Positions 52,205 through 59,771 of a stretch of 64,000 nucleotides of DNA are shown one piece after another. The notes beneath the pieces were generated by a model, which ran no database searches, was not told the DNA's origin, and saw nothing but the letters and a program-made list of their open reading frames with translations. The DNA lies in contig NZ_VFNP01000002.1 of NCBI RefSeq assembly GCF_006715635.1, forward strand, positions 1,860,001 to 1,924,000. Reading direction: 5' to 3'. Numbering within the stretch: position 1 is the stretch's first letter; every line of letters starts with the position of its first letter. The DNA comes from Streptomyces sp. SLBN-118 (GTDB lineage Bacteria; Actinomycetota; Actinomycetes; Streptomycetales; Streptomycetaceae). The position numbers and the translations under genes are program-made.

Positions 52205-52414
52205 CTATCCCTCGCTCGCGTGCAGGCTCATCGGCCCGTAGATCTTCGTGCCGTCCTCCGACAGCACCACCTGGTCCGCGCCGCCCTCCAGCAAGTCCTT
52301 CCAGAACTCACCGATCCAGGACTCCGCGTCACCCTGCGTCGTGAACTCCTCCGGCTGCACCGCCGGCTGGACCTCCGTTCCGTCGGACTTCTCGAAACGC
52401 CACGTCCATGCCAT
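52205..52414 (-). CDS. Small conserved actinobacterial protein (WTWRFEK type)
   Basis: 69 residues: WTWRFEKSDGTEVQPAVQPE, then DAESWIGEFWKDLLEGGADQ, then a beta-rich tail IYGPMSLHASEG. This small protein is widespread in Streptomyces (familiar from orthologues), with no assigned function. ATG at 52414 is preceded by GGAGGCGG; the 13 codons upstream of it in frame are not preceded by a ribosome site. Convergent with the exporter, divergent from the cob genes. Confidence 0.85.
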   Translation of the reverse strand: MAWTWRFEKSDGTEVQPAVQPEEFTTQGDAESWIGEFWKDLLEGGADQVVLSEDGTKIYGPMSLHASEG

Positions 52415-52509
52415 GTCCGCCTCCACTCCCACGGGCCACCAGCTGATCACTGCTGCCCGCAGCGTAGCCGGGCGCGCACGCCCCGCGGCGACGCGGGAGG
52501 ATCAGAGGC

Positions 52510-53712
52510 GTGGAACTCACTCTGCTCGGCACCGGCGCCCCGGCCGGACTCCCCCGGCCCGACTGTCCGTGCGCCGTCTGCGCCACCGCGCGCGGGGCGT
52601 CCGCGCGGGCTGCCACAGCGCTGCTCGTGGACGGGGCCCTGCTGCTCGATCTCACGCCCGGCGCCGCCCTGGCCGCCGCGCGGGCGGGGCATTCACTCGT
52701 CGGCGTCCGGCAGGTGCTGCTGACGCATCCGCACGCCGGGCCCGCGATCGATCTGCCCGCCGGACTGCCCACGGCCGGACGGGTGCCGGACGGGCGGGAG
52801 CTGACGCTGATCAGCGGCCACCGGGTGCGGGCCGTGCCGATGGACAACCCGGCCACGGGGTACGAGGTGACGTCGCCGGAGGGTGAGCGGCTGCTGTATC
52901 TGCCGCCGGGCGGCTCGCCCGCGGGTCTGGCGGAGGGCCTGGCCGCCTACGAGATGGTCGTCGGCGATGTCGTGGGGCGGCCCGACGCGATCGCCCGGCT
53001 GCGGGCGTCCGGGGCGATCGGCCCGACCACCGATGTCGTCGCCGTACACCTGGACCACGACGTTCCCGGCGGCGGGCCCGAGCTGGCCCGCCGGCTCGCG
53101 GCCGCGGGTGCGCGGGCGGTGCCCGACGGGACGACGCTGATCGTGGGCGAGTACCACGCCGTACCGGATCTCCCCCGCCGCACGCTGGTCACGGGTGGCG
53201 CCCGCTCGGGCAAGTCACTTGAGGCCGAACGCAGGCTGGAGACCTTCCCCGAGGTGCTGTACGTCGCGACCGGCGGCAGCCGGGAGGGGGACGACGAGTG
53301 GGCGGCCCGGGTCTTTCTGCACCGCGAGCGCCGTCCCGGCTCCTGGCGTACCGCCGAGACCTGCGACCTCGTACCCCTGCTCGTCGAGGACGGGCCGCCG
53401 CTGCTGATCGACTGTCTGTCCCTGTGGCTCACCGACGCGATGGACAAGGCGGGTGCCTGGGACGACGCGACATGGGCGGCGGGAGGCGAGGACGCGCTGC
53501 GCGAGCGGGTCGCCGAGCTGGTCGCGGCGGTACGGGCCACCTCGCGCACCGTCGTCGCTGTGACCAACGAGGCCGGTAGCGGCGTCGTACCCGCAACCGC
53601 GTCGGGCCGCCGCTTCCGCGACGAACTGGGCCGTCTCAACGCCGCTTTCGCCGACGAGTGCGAGCATGTCCTGCTGGTCGTCGCGGGCCAGGCCGTCGTG
53701 CTGCGCGGCTGA
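52510..53712 (+). CDS. cobU: Degenerate beta-lactamase-fold domain fused to CobU (adenosylcobinamide kinase/GTP transferase)
   Basis: 400 residues. The C-terminal 180 are CobU: P-loop TGGARSGKSLEAE (Walker Lys at 235), the guanylylation-site His in RVFLHRERRPGSW, LLIDCLSLWLTD, and VTNEAGSGVVPA. It phosphorylates adenosylcobinamide and then makes AdoCbi-GDP. The N-terminal 215 resemble the metallo-beta-lactamase fold (LLGTGAPAGLPRPDCPCAVC, LLTHPHAGPAIDLP, VVAVHLDHDVPGG), but the normal HxHxDH reads HPHAGP, so a two-metal active site looks incomplete. The CPCAVC motif could hold one zinc. GTG at 52510 follows GGAGG. First of the cobU-cobT pair. Confidence 0.88.
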   Translation: MELTLLGTGAPAGLPRPDCPCAVCATARGASARAATALLVDGALLLDLTPGAALAAARAGHSLVGVRQVLLTHPHAGPAIDLPAGLPTAGRVPDGRELTLISGHRVRAVPMDNPATGYEVTSPEGERLLYLPPGGSPAGLAEGLAAYEMVVGDVVGRPDAIARLRASGAIGPTTDVVAVHLDHDVPGGGPELARRLAAAGARAVPDGTTLIVGEYHAVPDLPRRTLVTGGARSGKSLEAERRLETFPEVLYVATGGSREGDDEWAARVFLHRERRPGSWRTAETCDLVPLLVEDGPPLLIDCLSLWLTDAMDKAGAWDDATWAAGGEDALRERVAELVAAVRATSRTVVAVTNEAGSGVVPATASGRRFRDELGRLNAAFADECEHVLLVVAGQAVVLRG

Positions 53713-53757
53713 CGGGCGCCGCGCGGAGCCGGCCTGCCTGCCGGTACTGTTCGGCGA

Positions 53758-54828
53758 ATGAGCAGGCTGAATCTCGACGACTTCTCCGATCTGATCGAGC
53801 GTCCCGACGGCGGCATCCGGCGTGACGCCGAGGAACGCCGGGAGCGGCTGATCGTGCCGCCCGGTTGTCTCGGGCGGCTGGACGAGCTGGGCGAGTGGCT
53901 CGCCGCCGCGCAGGCCTCGGTGCCGGTCAGGCCCATTGTTCAGCCGCGCGTGGTGCTGTTCGCCGGTGACCACGGGGTGGCCCAACTGGGCGTCTCCGGA
54001 CGGGAGTCCGGCTCCGCGCACCAGCTCGTGCGCGCCACGCTGGAGGGCGCGAGCCCGGTCGCCGTGCTGGCCCGCCGCGCCGGTGTGCCGCTGCGGATCG
54101 TCGACGCCGGTCTGGACTGCGACCCGGAACTGCTGCCCGAGGAGGTCGTACGCCACCGAGTGCGGCGCGGCAGCGGACGGATCGACGTCGAGAACGCGCT
54201 GACGATCGAGGAGACCGAGGAGGCGGTACACCTGGGCATGGCGATCGCCGACGAGGAGGCCGACTCCGGCACGGATCTCGTTGTACTCGGCGATCTGAGC
54301 GTCGGCGGCACCACGCCCGCTTCCACGCTGGTCGCCGCGTTGTGCGGCACCGACGCCTCGGTGGTGACCGGGCGCGGCGGCACGGGCATCGACGACCTGG
54401 CGTGGATGCGCAAGTGCGCGGCGGTCCGCGACGCCCTGCGGCGCGCCCGTCCGGTGCTGGGTGATCAGCTGGAGCTGCTGGCGGCCGTGGGCGGCGCGGA
54501 TCTGGCGGCGACGACCGGCTTCCTGCTGCAGAGCGCGGTGCGCCGGATGCCGGTGATCCTCGACGGAGTCGTGTCGGCGGCGTGCGCGCTGGTGGGACAG
54601 CGTGCCGCGTTCCGTGCGCCGGACTGGTGGCTCGCGGGCCAGGTGAGCGGCGAACCGGCGCAGTCGAAGGCGCTCGACCGGATGGCGCTCAACCCGCTGC
54701 TCGACCAGGGCGTCACTGTGGGGGAAGGAACCGGGGCACTGCTCGCGCTCCCCCTCGTACAGGCGGCTGCCGCACTCGCGGCCGAACTGCCGGAGCGTAC
54801 GGAGCCGGTGGAGAGCGATACGGACTGA
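53758..54828 (+). CDS. cobT: Nicotinate-nucleotide--dimethylbenzimidazole phosphoribosyltransferase
   Basis: Makes alpha-ribazole phosphate for the lower loop of cobalamin. The 356-residue protein has the family blocks LIVPPGCLGRLDELGEWLA, VVLFAGDHGVAQLGVS, GDLSVGGTTPASTLVAAL, and the catalytic Glu in VTVGEGTGALLALPLV. A TACTGT hexamer lies seven bases before the ATG at 53758 and no ribosome site is present, so it may be leaderless. It lies 45 bp after cobU on the same strand. I saw no cobalamin riboswitch upstream. Confidence 0.94.
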   Translation: MSRLNLDDFSDLIERPDGGIRRDAEERRERLIVPPGCLGRLDELGEWLAAAQASVPVRPIVQPRVVLFAGDHGVAQLGVSGRESGSAHQLVRATLEGASPVAVLARRAGVPLRIVDAGLDCDPELLPEEVVRHRVRRGSGRIDVENALTIEETEEAVHLGMAIADEEADSGTDLVVLGDLSVGGTTPASTLVAALCGTDASVVTGRGGTGIDDLAWMRKCAAVRDALRRARPVLGDQLELLAAVGGADLAATTGFLLQSAVRRMPVILDGVVSAACALVGQRAAFRAPDWWLAGQVSGEPAQSKALDRMALNPLLDQGVTVGEGTGALLALPLVQAAAALAAELPERTEPVESDTD

Positions 54829-54894
54829 CGCGCGGGCGCGGCCGCACAGCGACCGCAGCCTCGCCCATCGCGATGCCCCATATCATCGCGTTTC

Positions 54895-56670
54895 ATGGGA
54901 GAGGTCCGTTTGTCCAGCGTAGAGACGAGCCAAAGCACCAGCCGCAGCACCAACCGCTCACAGCGCAGCGCGGCGTTCGCCGTCTGGTATCTGCACGCGG
55001 TGACGTTCATCAACCTCCTGAGCGCCGTCTGGGTCTCTCTCGGCCAGGATCTGCGGCGCCGCAACATTGATGACTACTTCACGCCGTATCTGCTGACCGC
55101 GGGCTTCGCATCGGGCGTCTTCACCCTCTTCCTGGCCATCACCATGCGCCGCCGCAAGCGGGCCGCATGGATCCTCAACTTCGTCCTGGCCGGGCTCTTT
55201 CTGCTGCTCTTCGTCCTCGCGGTCGCCGTCGACCCCGACATCCGCGAGCACCCACAGAACTGGATCTCGCTCGGCCTGACCAGCGCCTTCGTGCTCGCCC
55301 TGGCGCTCGGACGGCGGGAGTTCTACGCGAAGGGCGACCGCTCCAACCCCAAACTGGCCGCGGCGGTCGCCGTCGGCGGGATGCTTGTCACCTCGCTGCT
55401 CGCCGCCGTACTCGTCACCGCAACCAACACCTCGACGGTCCACTCCACTTTCCTGGAACGCTGGCGCTACGGCGTGATGCGCCTGGTCTCCCTCGCCGCC
55501 GACGACTCCCGCTTCGCCGGAATCGCCACGCCCGGCTGGGTGAACGTCGCCATCAACGTCCTTTCCACGCTGCTGCTGCTCGCCGTGCTGTACGCGGCAT
55601 TCCGCTCCCGGCGGGCGGTCGACCCGCTCACCGAGGACGACGAGGAACGGCTGCGCGTCCTGCTCCAGCGCCACGGCGACCGGGACTCGCTCGGCTACTT
55701 CTCGCTGCGCCGCGAGAAGAGCGTGGTCTGGTCCCCGACCGGCAAGGCCGCCGTCGTCTACCGGGTCGTCGGCGGCGTCTCACTCGCGTCGGGCGACCCC
55801 ATCGGCGACCCGGAGGCCTGGCCCGGCGCGATCGCCCCCTGGCTGGCCGAGGCCCGCGAACACGGCTGGATCCCCGCGGTGATGGGCGCGAGCGAGGAGG
55901 CGGGCACCATCTATGCGCGGCACGGCCTGGACGCGCTGGAGCTGGGTGACGAGGCGATCGTCGAGACCGACGACTTCACCCTGGACGGCCGCGCGATGCG
56001 GACCGTGCGCCAGGCCTGCAACCGGGTCAGGCGCGCCGGGTACGACGTGCGGATCCGCCGCCACGAGGACATCGCGCCCGAGGAGATGGACGTTCTGCTC
56101 AGGCGGGCGGACGACTGGCGCGACGGGGCCACCGAGCGCGGCTTCTCGATGGCGCTCGGCCGGCTCGGCGATCCGGGCGACGGCCGCTGCGTGATACTCG
56201 AATGCACGGACGGCGACGGCGCGTTGCGGGCGGTGCTGAGCTTTGTCCCCTGGGGCCCCAAGGGTCTCTCGCTCGATCTGATGCGGCGTGACCGGGACTC
56301 CGAGAACGGCCTGATGGAGTTCATGGTCATCGAACTCCTGCAACGCGCGAACGAGATCGGAATCACACAGGTCTCGCTGAACTTCGCGATGTTCAGGTCG
56401 GTCTTCGAACGCGGCTCGAAGCTCGGCGCCGGTCCGGTGCTGAGGCTGTGGCGCTCGCTGCTCAGCTTCTTCTCCCGCTGGTGGCAGATCGAGTCGCTCT
56501 ACCGCGCCAACGCCAAGTACCGACCGATCTGGGAGCCCCGTTTCATGCTCTTCGAGAAGAGCGCCGACCTGCTGCGCATCGGCATCGCCGCGGGCCGCGC
56601 AGAGGGCTTTCTGGAGGCGCCCGGTCTGCCCAAGTGGATGCACCGCAGGCACCTGGAGACCAGGCGTTGA
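54895..56670 (+). CDS. DUF2156 / phosphatidylglycerol lysyltransferase-like membrane protein
   Basis: 591 residues. The N-terminal 240 contain about six spans (SAAFAVWYLHAVTFINLL, LLTAGFASGVFTLFLAI and others); the C-terminal 320 form the GNAT-like DUF2156 domain of MprF/LysX proteins (SVVWSPTGKAAVVYRVV, LSFVPWGPKGLSLDLMRRD, TQVSLNFAMFRSVFERGSKL). It probably modifies a membrane lipid with an aminoacyl group or synthesises a related lipid; the substrate is unproven. The ATG at 54895 has a TATCAT nine bases upstream and no ribosome site; TTG 54910 with GGGAGAGG before it is a possible start. Its TGA overlaps the next gene's TTG. Confidence 0.85.
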   Translation: MGEVRLSSVETSQSTSRSTNRSQRSAAFAVWYLHAVTFINLLSAVWVSLGQDLRRRNIDDYFTPYLLTAGFASGVFTLFLAITMRRRKRAAWILNFVLAGLFLLLFVLAVAVDPDIREHPQNWISLGLTSAFVLALALGRREFYAKGDRSNPKLAAAVAVGGMLVTSLLAAVLVTATNTSTVHSTFLERWRYGVMRLVSLAADDSRFAGIATPGWVNVAINVLSTLLLLAVLYAAFRSRRAVDPLTEDDEERLRVLLQRHGDRDSLGYFSLRREKSVVWSPTGKAAVVYRVVGGVSLASGDPIGDPEAWPGAIAPWLAEAREHGWIPAVMGASEEAGTIYARHGLDALELGDEAIVETDDFTLDGRAMRTVRQACNRVRRAGYDVRIRRHEDIAPEEMDVLLRRADDWRDGATERGFSMALGRLGDPGDGRCVILECTDGDGALRAVLSFVPWGPKGLSLDLMRRDRDSENGLMEFMVIELLQRANEIGITQVSLNFAMFRSVFERGSKLGAGPVLRLWRSLLSFFSRWWQIESLYRANAKYRPIWEPRFMLFEKSADLLRIGIAAGRAEGFLEAPGLPKWMHRRHLETRR

Positions 56671-57386
56671 GCACACTGAGCGCGTTCGCTCGCCGTGAGT
56701 GGGGCCCCCTGTACACGACCCTTCGGACGGCGATCGTCACCGAGAAGTGGCAGGCCGTTCCGATGACGCTCGGGGCCGTCGGCCTCACCGCGTTCTTCCA
56801 GGTGGTGCAGAACCAGTCCTGGGGCCTGGACCCGGTCCGCGAGATCGGCTTCGTCAAGGCCGACGACCCGCTGTGGACGGCCCTGCTGCGCACCCCGCTG
56901 TCGCTGTTCGTGCCCGCGCTGGATCTGCCGGTGTGGGGTGCGCTGGCACAGGTGCTGCTGGTGTTCGCCATCGCCGAGATCTCTCTCGGCGTGTGGCGGA
57001 CGCTGGTCATCGCCTACGTGTCGACGCTGGCCGGGACGACGTACGCACGGATCGGCATCTCGCTCGGCCCCGGCCATGTCCTCGGGCTGCCCGCGTCGGA
57101 CGCCCAGATCGTCGACACCGGCCCGTCCGCGGCCGTCATCGGTCTCGCCCTCTTCATCTGCTGGCGCTACCGGGCCTGGTTCACCGCAGCACTGGTGATC
57201 GCCTCGATGATCGTCGAGGTGCTGGTCAAGAACAATCTCGCGGGCAAGGAGCATCTGATGGCCATCGCGGCGGTGCTCGCCGTGATCGGGATCTCGGCCC
57301 TGCGGCGGCGAAGGCGGCAAAGGCGGCGCAGCCCTCAGCCGTCGCGCGCGGCGGGCCGGTCGGGCGCACCGCCGATCAGGTCCTGA
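56667..57386 (+). CDS. Rhomboid-like membrane protein (Rhomboid_2 type)
   Basis: 239 residues with about six spans. A Gly-Pro-Ser in IVDTGPSAAVIGLALFI and a His in AGKEHLMAIAAVL sit where the catalytic Ser and His of rhomboid proteases occur, though the canonical GxSG is GPSA. The C-terminus is strongly basic (RRRRRQRRRSPQPSR). The start is TTG 56667, preceded by GGAGACC, inside the stop of the DUF2156 gene, so the pair is translationally coupled; the same pairing is familiar in other actinobacteria. Its 3' end overlaps the convergent membrane gene by 52 bp. Confidence 0.78.
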   Translation: MSTLSAFARREWGPLYTTLRTAIVTEKWQAVPMTLGAVGLTAFFQVVQNQSWGLDPVREIGFVKADDPLWTALLRTPLSLFVPALDLPVWGALAQVLLVFAIAEISLGVWRTLVIAYVSTLAGTTYARIGISLGPGHVLGLPASDAQIVDTGPSAAVIGLALFICWRYRAWFTAALVIASMIVEVLVKNNLAGKEHLMAIAAVLAVIGISALRRRRRQRRRSPQPSRAAGRSGAPPIRS

Positions 57387-58090
57387 AACCTGCGCCGGGG
57401 CCGGTCCCAGCGGCGGTCGTGGTGGAAGGAGCGCAGTCGGGCCCGGGCGCGGGCCCTGGGCCGTTTGCGGTAGAAGCGGCGGGCCCAGGGCGAGCCGGGC
57501 CGGGCCAGACGTACCGCTCCGAACATCGCCACAAACGGCACCAGGACGCTGATGAGGGCCATCCGTGGCTTGCCCTTGTACAGCGTGATGAGCACCAGCA
57601 GGAAGTTGAAGAACAGCGTCAGGATCAGCGAGGCGCGGTTCTGGCGTTCGTCCGGGCTCATGTCGTTGACGCCGAGCGGCGCGAATCCGCTGAGGACGAG
57701 CAGCGCCAGGGCGGCGGCGAGCACCACGACCTCCACGCTCTGACGGCCCTGCTCGCTCCAGTAGACGTCGTCGAGATGAAGGATCAGCGCGAACTCGTCC
57801 AGGACCAGGCCCGCGCCCATGCCGAAGAGGACGGCGCAGATCGAGGCGGCGACGCCGTGCAGGCCGCTGCCGACCGCGCCGAAACCGCCGACGAGGGTGA
57901 GGACGACGCCGGGGACCACATGGTGGATGTGCATACCGCCGGGCGTGACGTTCCTGAACGGCCCGCGCCCCGCCCTGATCAGCCGGACGATCATGCGGGT
58001 GATCAGGAAGGTGAGCACGAAGGAGGTCAGCGCGAGCAGCATCGGGAGCTTTCCCGGCTCGATGATGTTGCGGTAAAACCAGTGACCCAT
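57335..58090 (-). CDS. Conserved integral membrane protein
   Basis: 251 residues with about six spans and a very basic cytosolic C-terminus (ARARARLRSFHHDRRWDRPR). A conserved-looking motif is GMHIHHVVPGVVLTLVGGF followed by LVLDEFALILHLDDVYW; the His/Asp cluster could bind metal, but no enzyme family is recognised. ATG 58090 (MGHWFYRNII) is preceded by GGGAGCAGG; TTG 58123 is a less likely start. The last 52 bp are also the end of the convergent rhomboid-like gene, and both frames show coding character there. Confidence 0.8.
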   Translation of the reverse strand: MGHWFYRNIIEPGKLPMLLALTSFVLTFLITRMIVRLIRAGRGPFRNVTPGGMHIHHVVPGVVLTLVGGFGAVGSGLHGVAASICAVLFGMGAGLVLDEFALILHLDDVYWSEQGRQSVEVVVLAAALALLVLSGFAPLGVNDMSPDERQNRASLILTLFFNFLLVLITLYKGKPRMALISVLVPFVAMFGAVRLARPGSPWARRFYRKRPRARARARLRSFHHDRRWDRPRRRFQDLIGGAPDRPAARDG

Positions 58091-58157
58091 GCCACCTGCT
58101 CCCGATTTGCGGTTCTTGCGCAATTTACCTTCTGTCGGGCCGGGCTACCCTTCGCCG

Positions 58158-58934
58158 GTGATCTCTTCGGCCGGTATACGTTTCGCCTTCGGCACCCTGA
58201 CCGTCCTTCCGGTCCGCGTGAACCGCTGGGACCGGGACGCGGCACGCGCCGGAATGCTGTGGGCGCCGCTGGCCGGTCTGGTCGTGGGCCTGTTCGCCGC
58301 GGGTATCGGCGGAGTGCTGACGGTGCTGGGCTCGGGCCCGCTGCTCGCCGCCGTGGCCACCGTCGCCGTCCCCGCCGCGCTGACCCGCGGCCTCCATCTC
58401 GACGGCCTCGCCGACACGGCCGACGGGCTCGGCAGCGCCAAGCCGGCCGAGGACGCACTGCGCATCATGAAGCAGTCGGACATCGGTCCGTTCGGGGTCA
58501 TCACGCTGCTTCTCGTTCTGCTCGCACAGGTCGCGGCGGTGGCCGGACTGTACGCCGCGGGCTGGGCGTACGGCGCGCTCGGCGCGGCGGTCTCGGCCGT
58601 GACCGCGCGCCTCGCCCTCACCCTCGCCTCCCGCACGGGCATCCCGGCGGCCCGCCCGGAGGGCCTGGGCGCGGCGGTCGCGGGGACCGTTCCCGTACGC
58701 AGGGCCCTGGCCGTCGCTGCGCTGGTCACCGCCGGGTGCGCGGCCGCGGGCACGCTTGTCGGCGGATTCGGCGGCGTAGTGCACCAGGCCCTGGCGGTCC
58801 TGGCCGGTCTGGGCGCGGCCCACCTTCTGCTGCGTCACTGCGTACGGCGCTTCGGCGGGGTGACCGGGGACGTGTTCGGCGCGCTGGCGGAGACCGCGGC
58901 GACGGTTTCGCTCGTCGCGCTGACCTTCGGCTAG
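58158..58934 (+). CDS. cobS: Adenosylcobinamide-GDP ribazoletransferase
   Basis: Membrane enzyme that joins AdoCbi-GDP and alpha-ribazole, completing the nucleotide loop made by CobU and CobT. 258 residues, with RGLHLDGLADTADGLGSA (acidic metal motif) and IMKQSDIGPFGVITL, and five to six spans. The GTG at 58158 has no ribosome site but follows a TACCCT (-10-like) by six bases, so a leaderless start is likely. Upstream in-frame codons would extend into the divergent membrane gene. Confidence 0.92.
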   Translation: MISSAGIRFAFGTLTVLPVRVNRWDRDAARAGMLWAPLAGLVVGLFAAGIGGVLTVLGSGPLLAAVATVAVPAALTRGLHLDGLADTADGLGSAKPAEDALRIMKQSDIGPFGVITLLLVLLAQVAAVAGLYAAGWAYGALGAAVSAVTARLALTLASRTGIPAARPEGLGAAVAGTVPVRRALAVAALVTAGCAAAGTLVGGFGGVVHQALAVLAGLGAAHLLLRHCVRRFGGVTGDVFGALAETAATVSLVALTFG

Positions 58935-58984
58935 GTCCTGGCCTGGGTGGGGCTGGCCTTCGGCCAGGCCGGGATGACCGCCCA

Positions 58985-59560
58985 GCACGGCATGCGCCAG
59001 ACCCCCAGCTCGTACTTCTTGAGCATCGAGCTGAGCTTCAGCCGCCGGGCCTCGGGGCAGAACTCACTGGTCTTCAGCTCGTACTCGACATGGAAGACCG
59101 CCTTGCCCGCCTCGATGAAACGGTGCCAGCTCCTCGCACTCGTCGTGCTCCGCGCACTGTTCGTTGACCGCGAAGTCGAAGTCCCCCAGCAGCCCGGGGA
59201 TCCGGTCCAGATCGTTCTTGAGGCCGACGGCGAGACCGCGGCCGCACGGTGGCCGGTCGCACTCCGCCGAGCGCGGGGGCGCCGGGCCACAGCACCGTCC
59301 CGCCGACGGCGAGCGCCCGGATGGGACCAGGTGTACGCGTCGATCTGGCGGATGCCGAAGGTCCGCTCGAACGCGAAGAGCGCCTCGTTCTCCGCCGCAC
59401 CGGCGGCCGACGACGCGCCGAAGGGGTCCTCGTCGGGGACGACGACCCCCCTGGTACTTGGCGCGCGGCCGCCCGCTGACGGTGTCACTGAGGAATGCGG
59501 CGTTCACCACCGGCCGCGCGGGATCGTCCAGCCGCAGCAGGCGGTGGGGCACCAGATGAT
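58985..59560 (-). pseudogene. Frameshifted remnant with a GH114-type C-terminus
   Basis: No intact gene spans this stretch, but coding-like segments occur in three minus-strand frames. GLAVGLKNDLDRIPGLLGDF and FAVNEQCAEHDECEELAPF (about 59122-59247) continue, after a one-base shift at 59117 (TTT-c-ATC), as IEAGKAVFHVEYEL and SSMLKKYELGVWRMPC (to 58985). Together they match the C-terminus of GH114 endo-alpha-1,4-polygalactosaminidases, whose normal stop is lost. Upstream, NAAFLSDTVSGRPRAKYQGG (about 59450-59510) and, after a shift in a C6/G6 run near 59446-59451, ALFAFERTFGIRQIDAYTW resemble a different secreted polysaccharide-active protein. The join looks like a deletion fusion. Confidence 0.55.
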
Positions 59561-59771
59561 GCAAAAAAGCCCCGTGCCCCCTTGCCTGAATGGGGTGAGT
59601 GTTTTCGAGGTCTCTCCGCCCCGGCGCAGAACATGGAAAGACGCCACGGACGAGTGAACCACCGCCGCCGTGAGCGAGACATGTGACCGCGCGTAGGCTC
59701 TTGTCCGGCGTGGGATGTCGATCCATCCCCTCTACGGCCCAGGAACTCAACGGAAGCGAGATTTCACCACC
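59561..59771. other. Non-coding region upstream of pepA
   Basis: About 210 bp between the remnant and the aminopeptidase start. I see no gene. It begins with an A6 run (59563-59568) and must contain the pepA promoter; no convincing -10/-35 pair or operator was identified. Confidence 0.4.

Noticed and set aside
52415..58157. Cobalamin riboswitch before cobU, cobT or cobS
   Set aside because: Intergenic gaps are short (45-95 bp) and contain no B12-box-like GCCACTG sequence.
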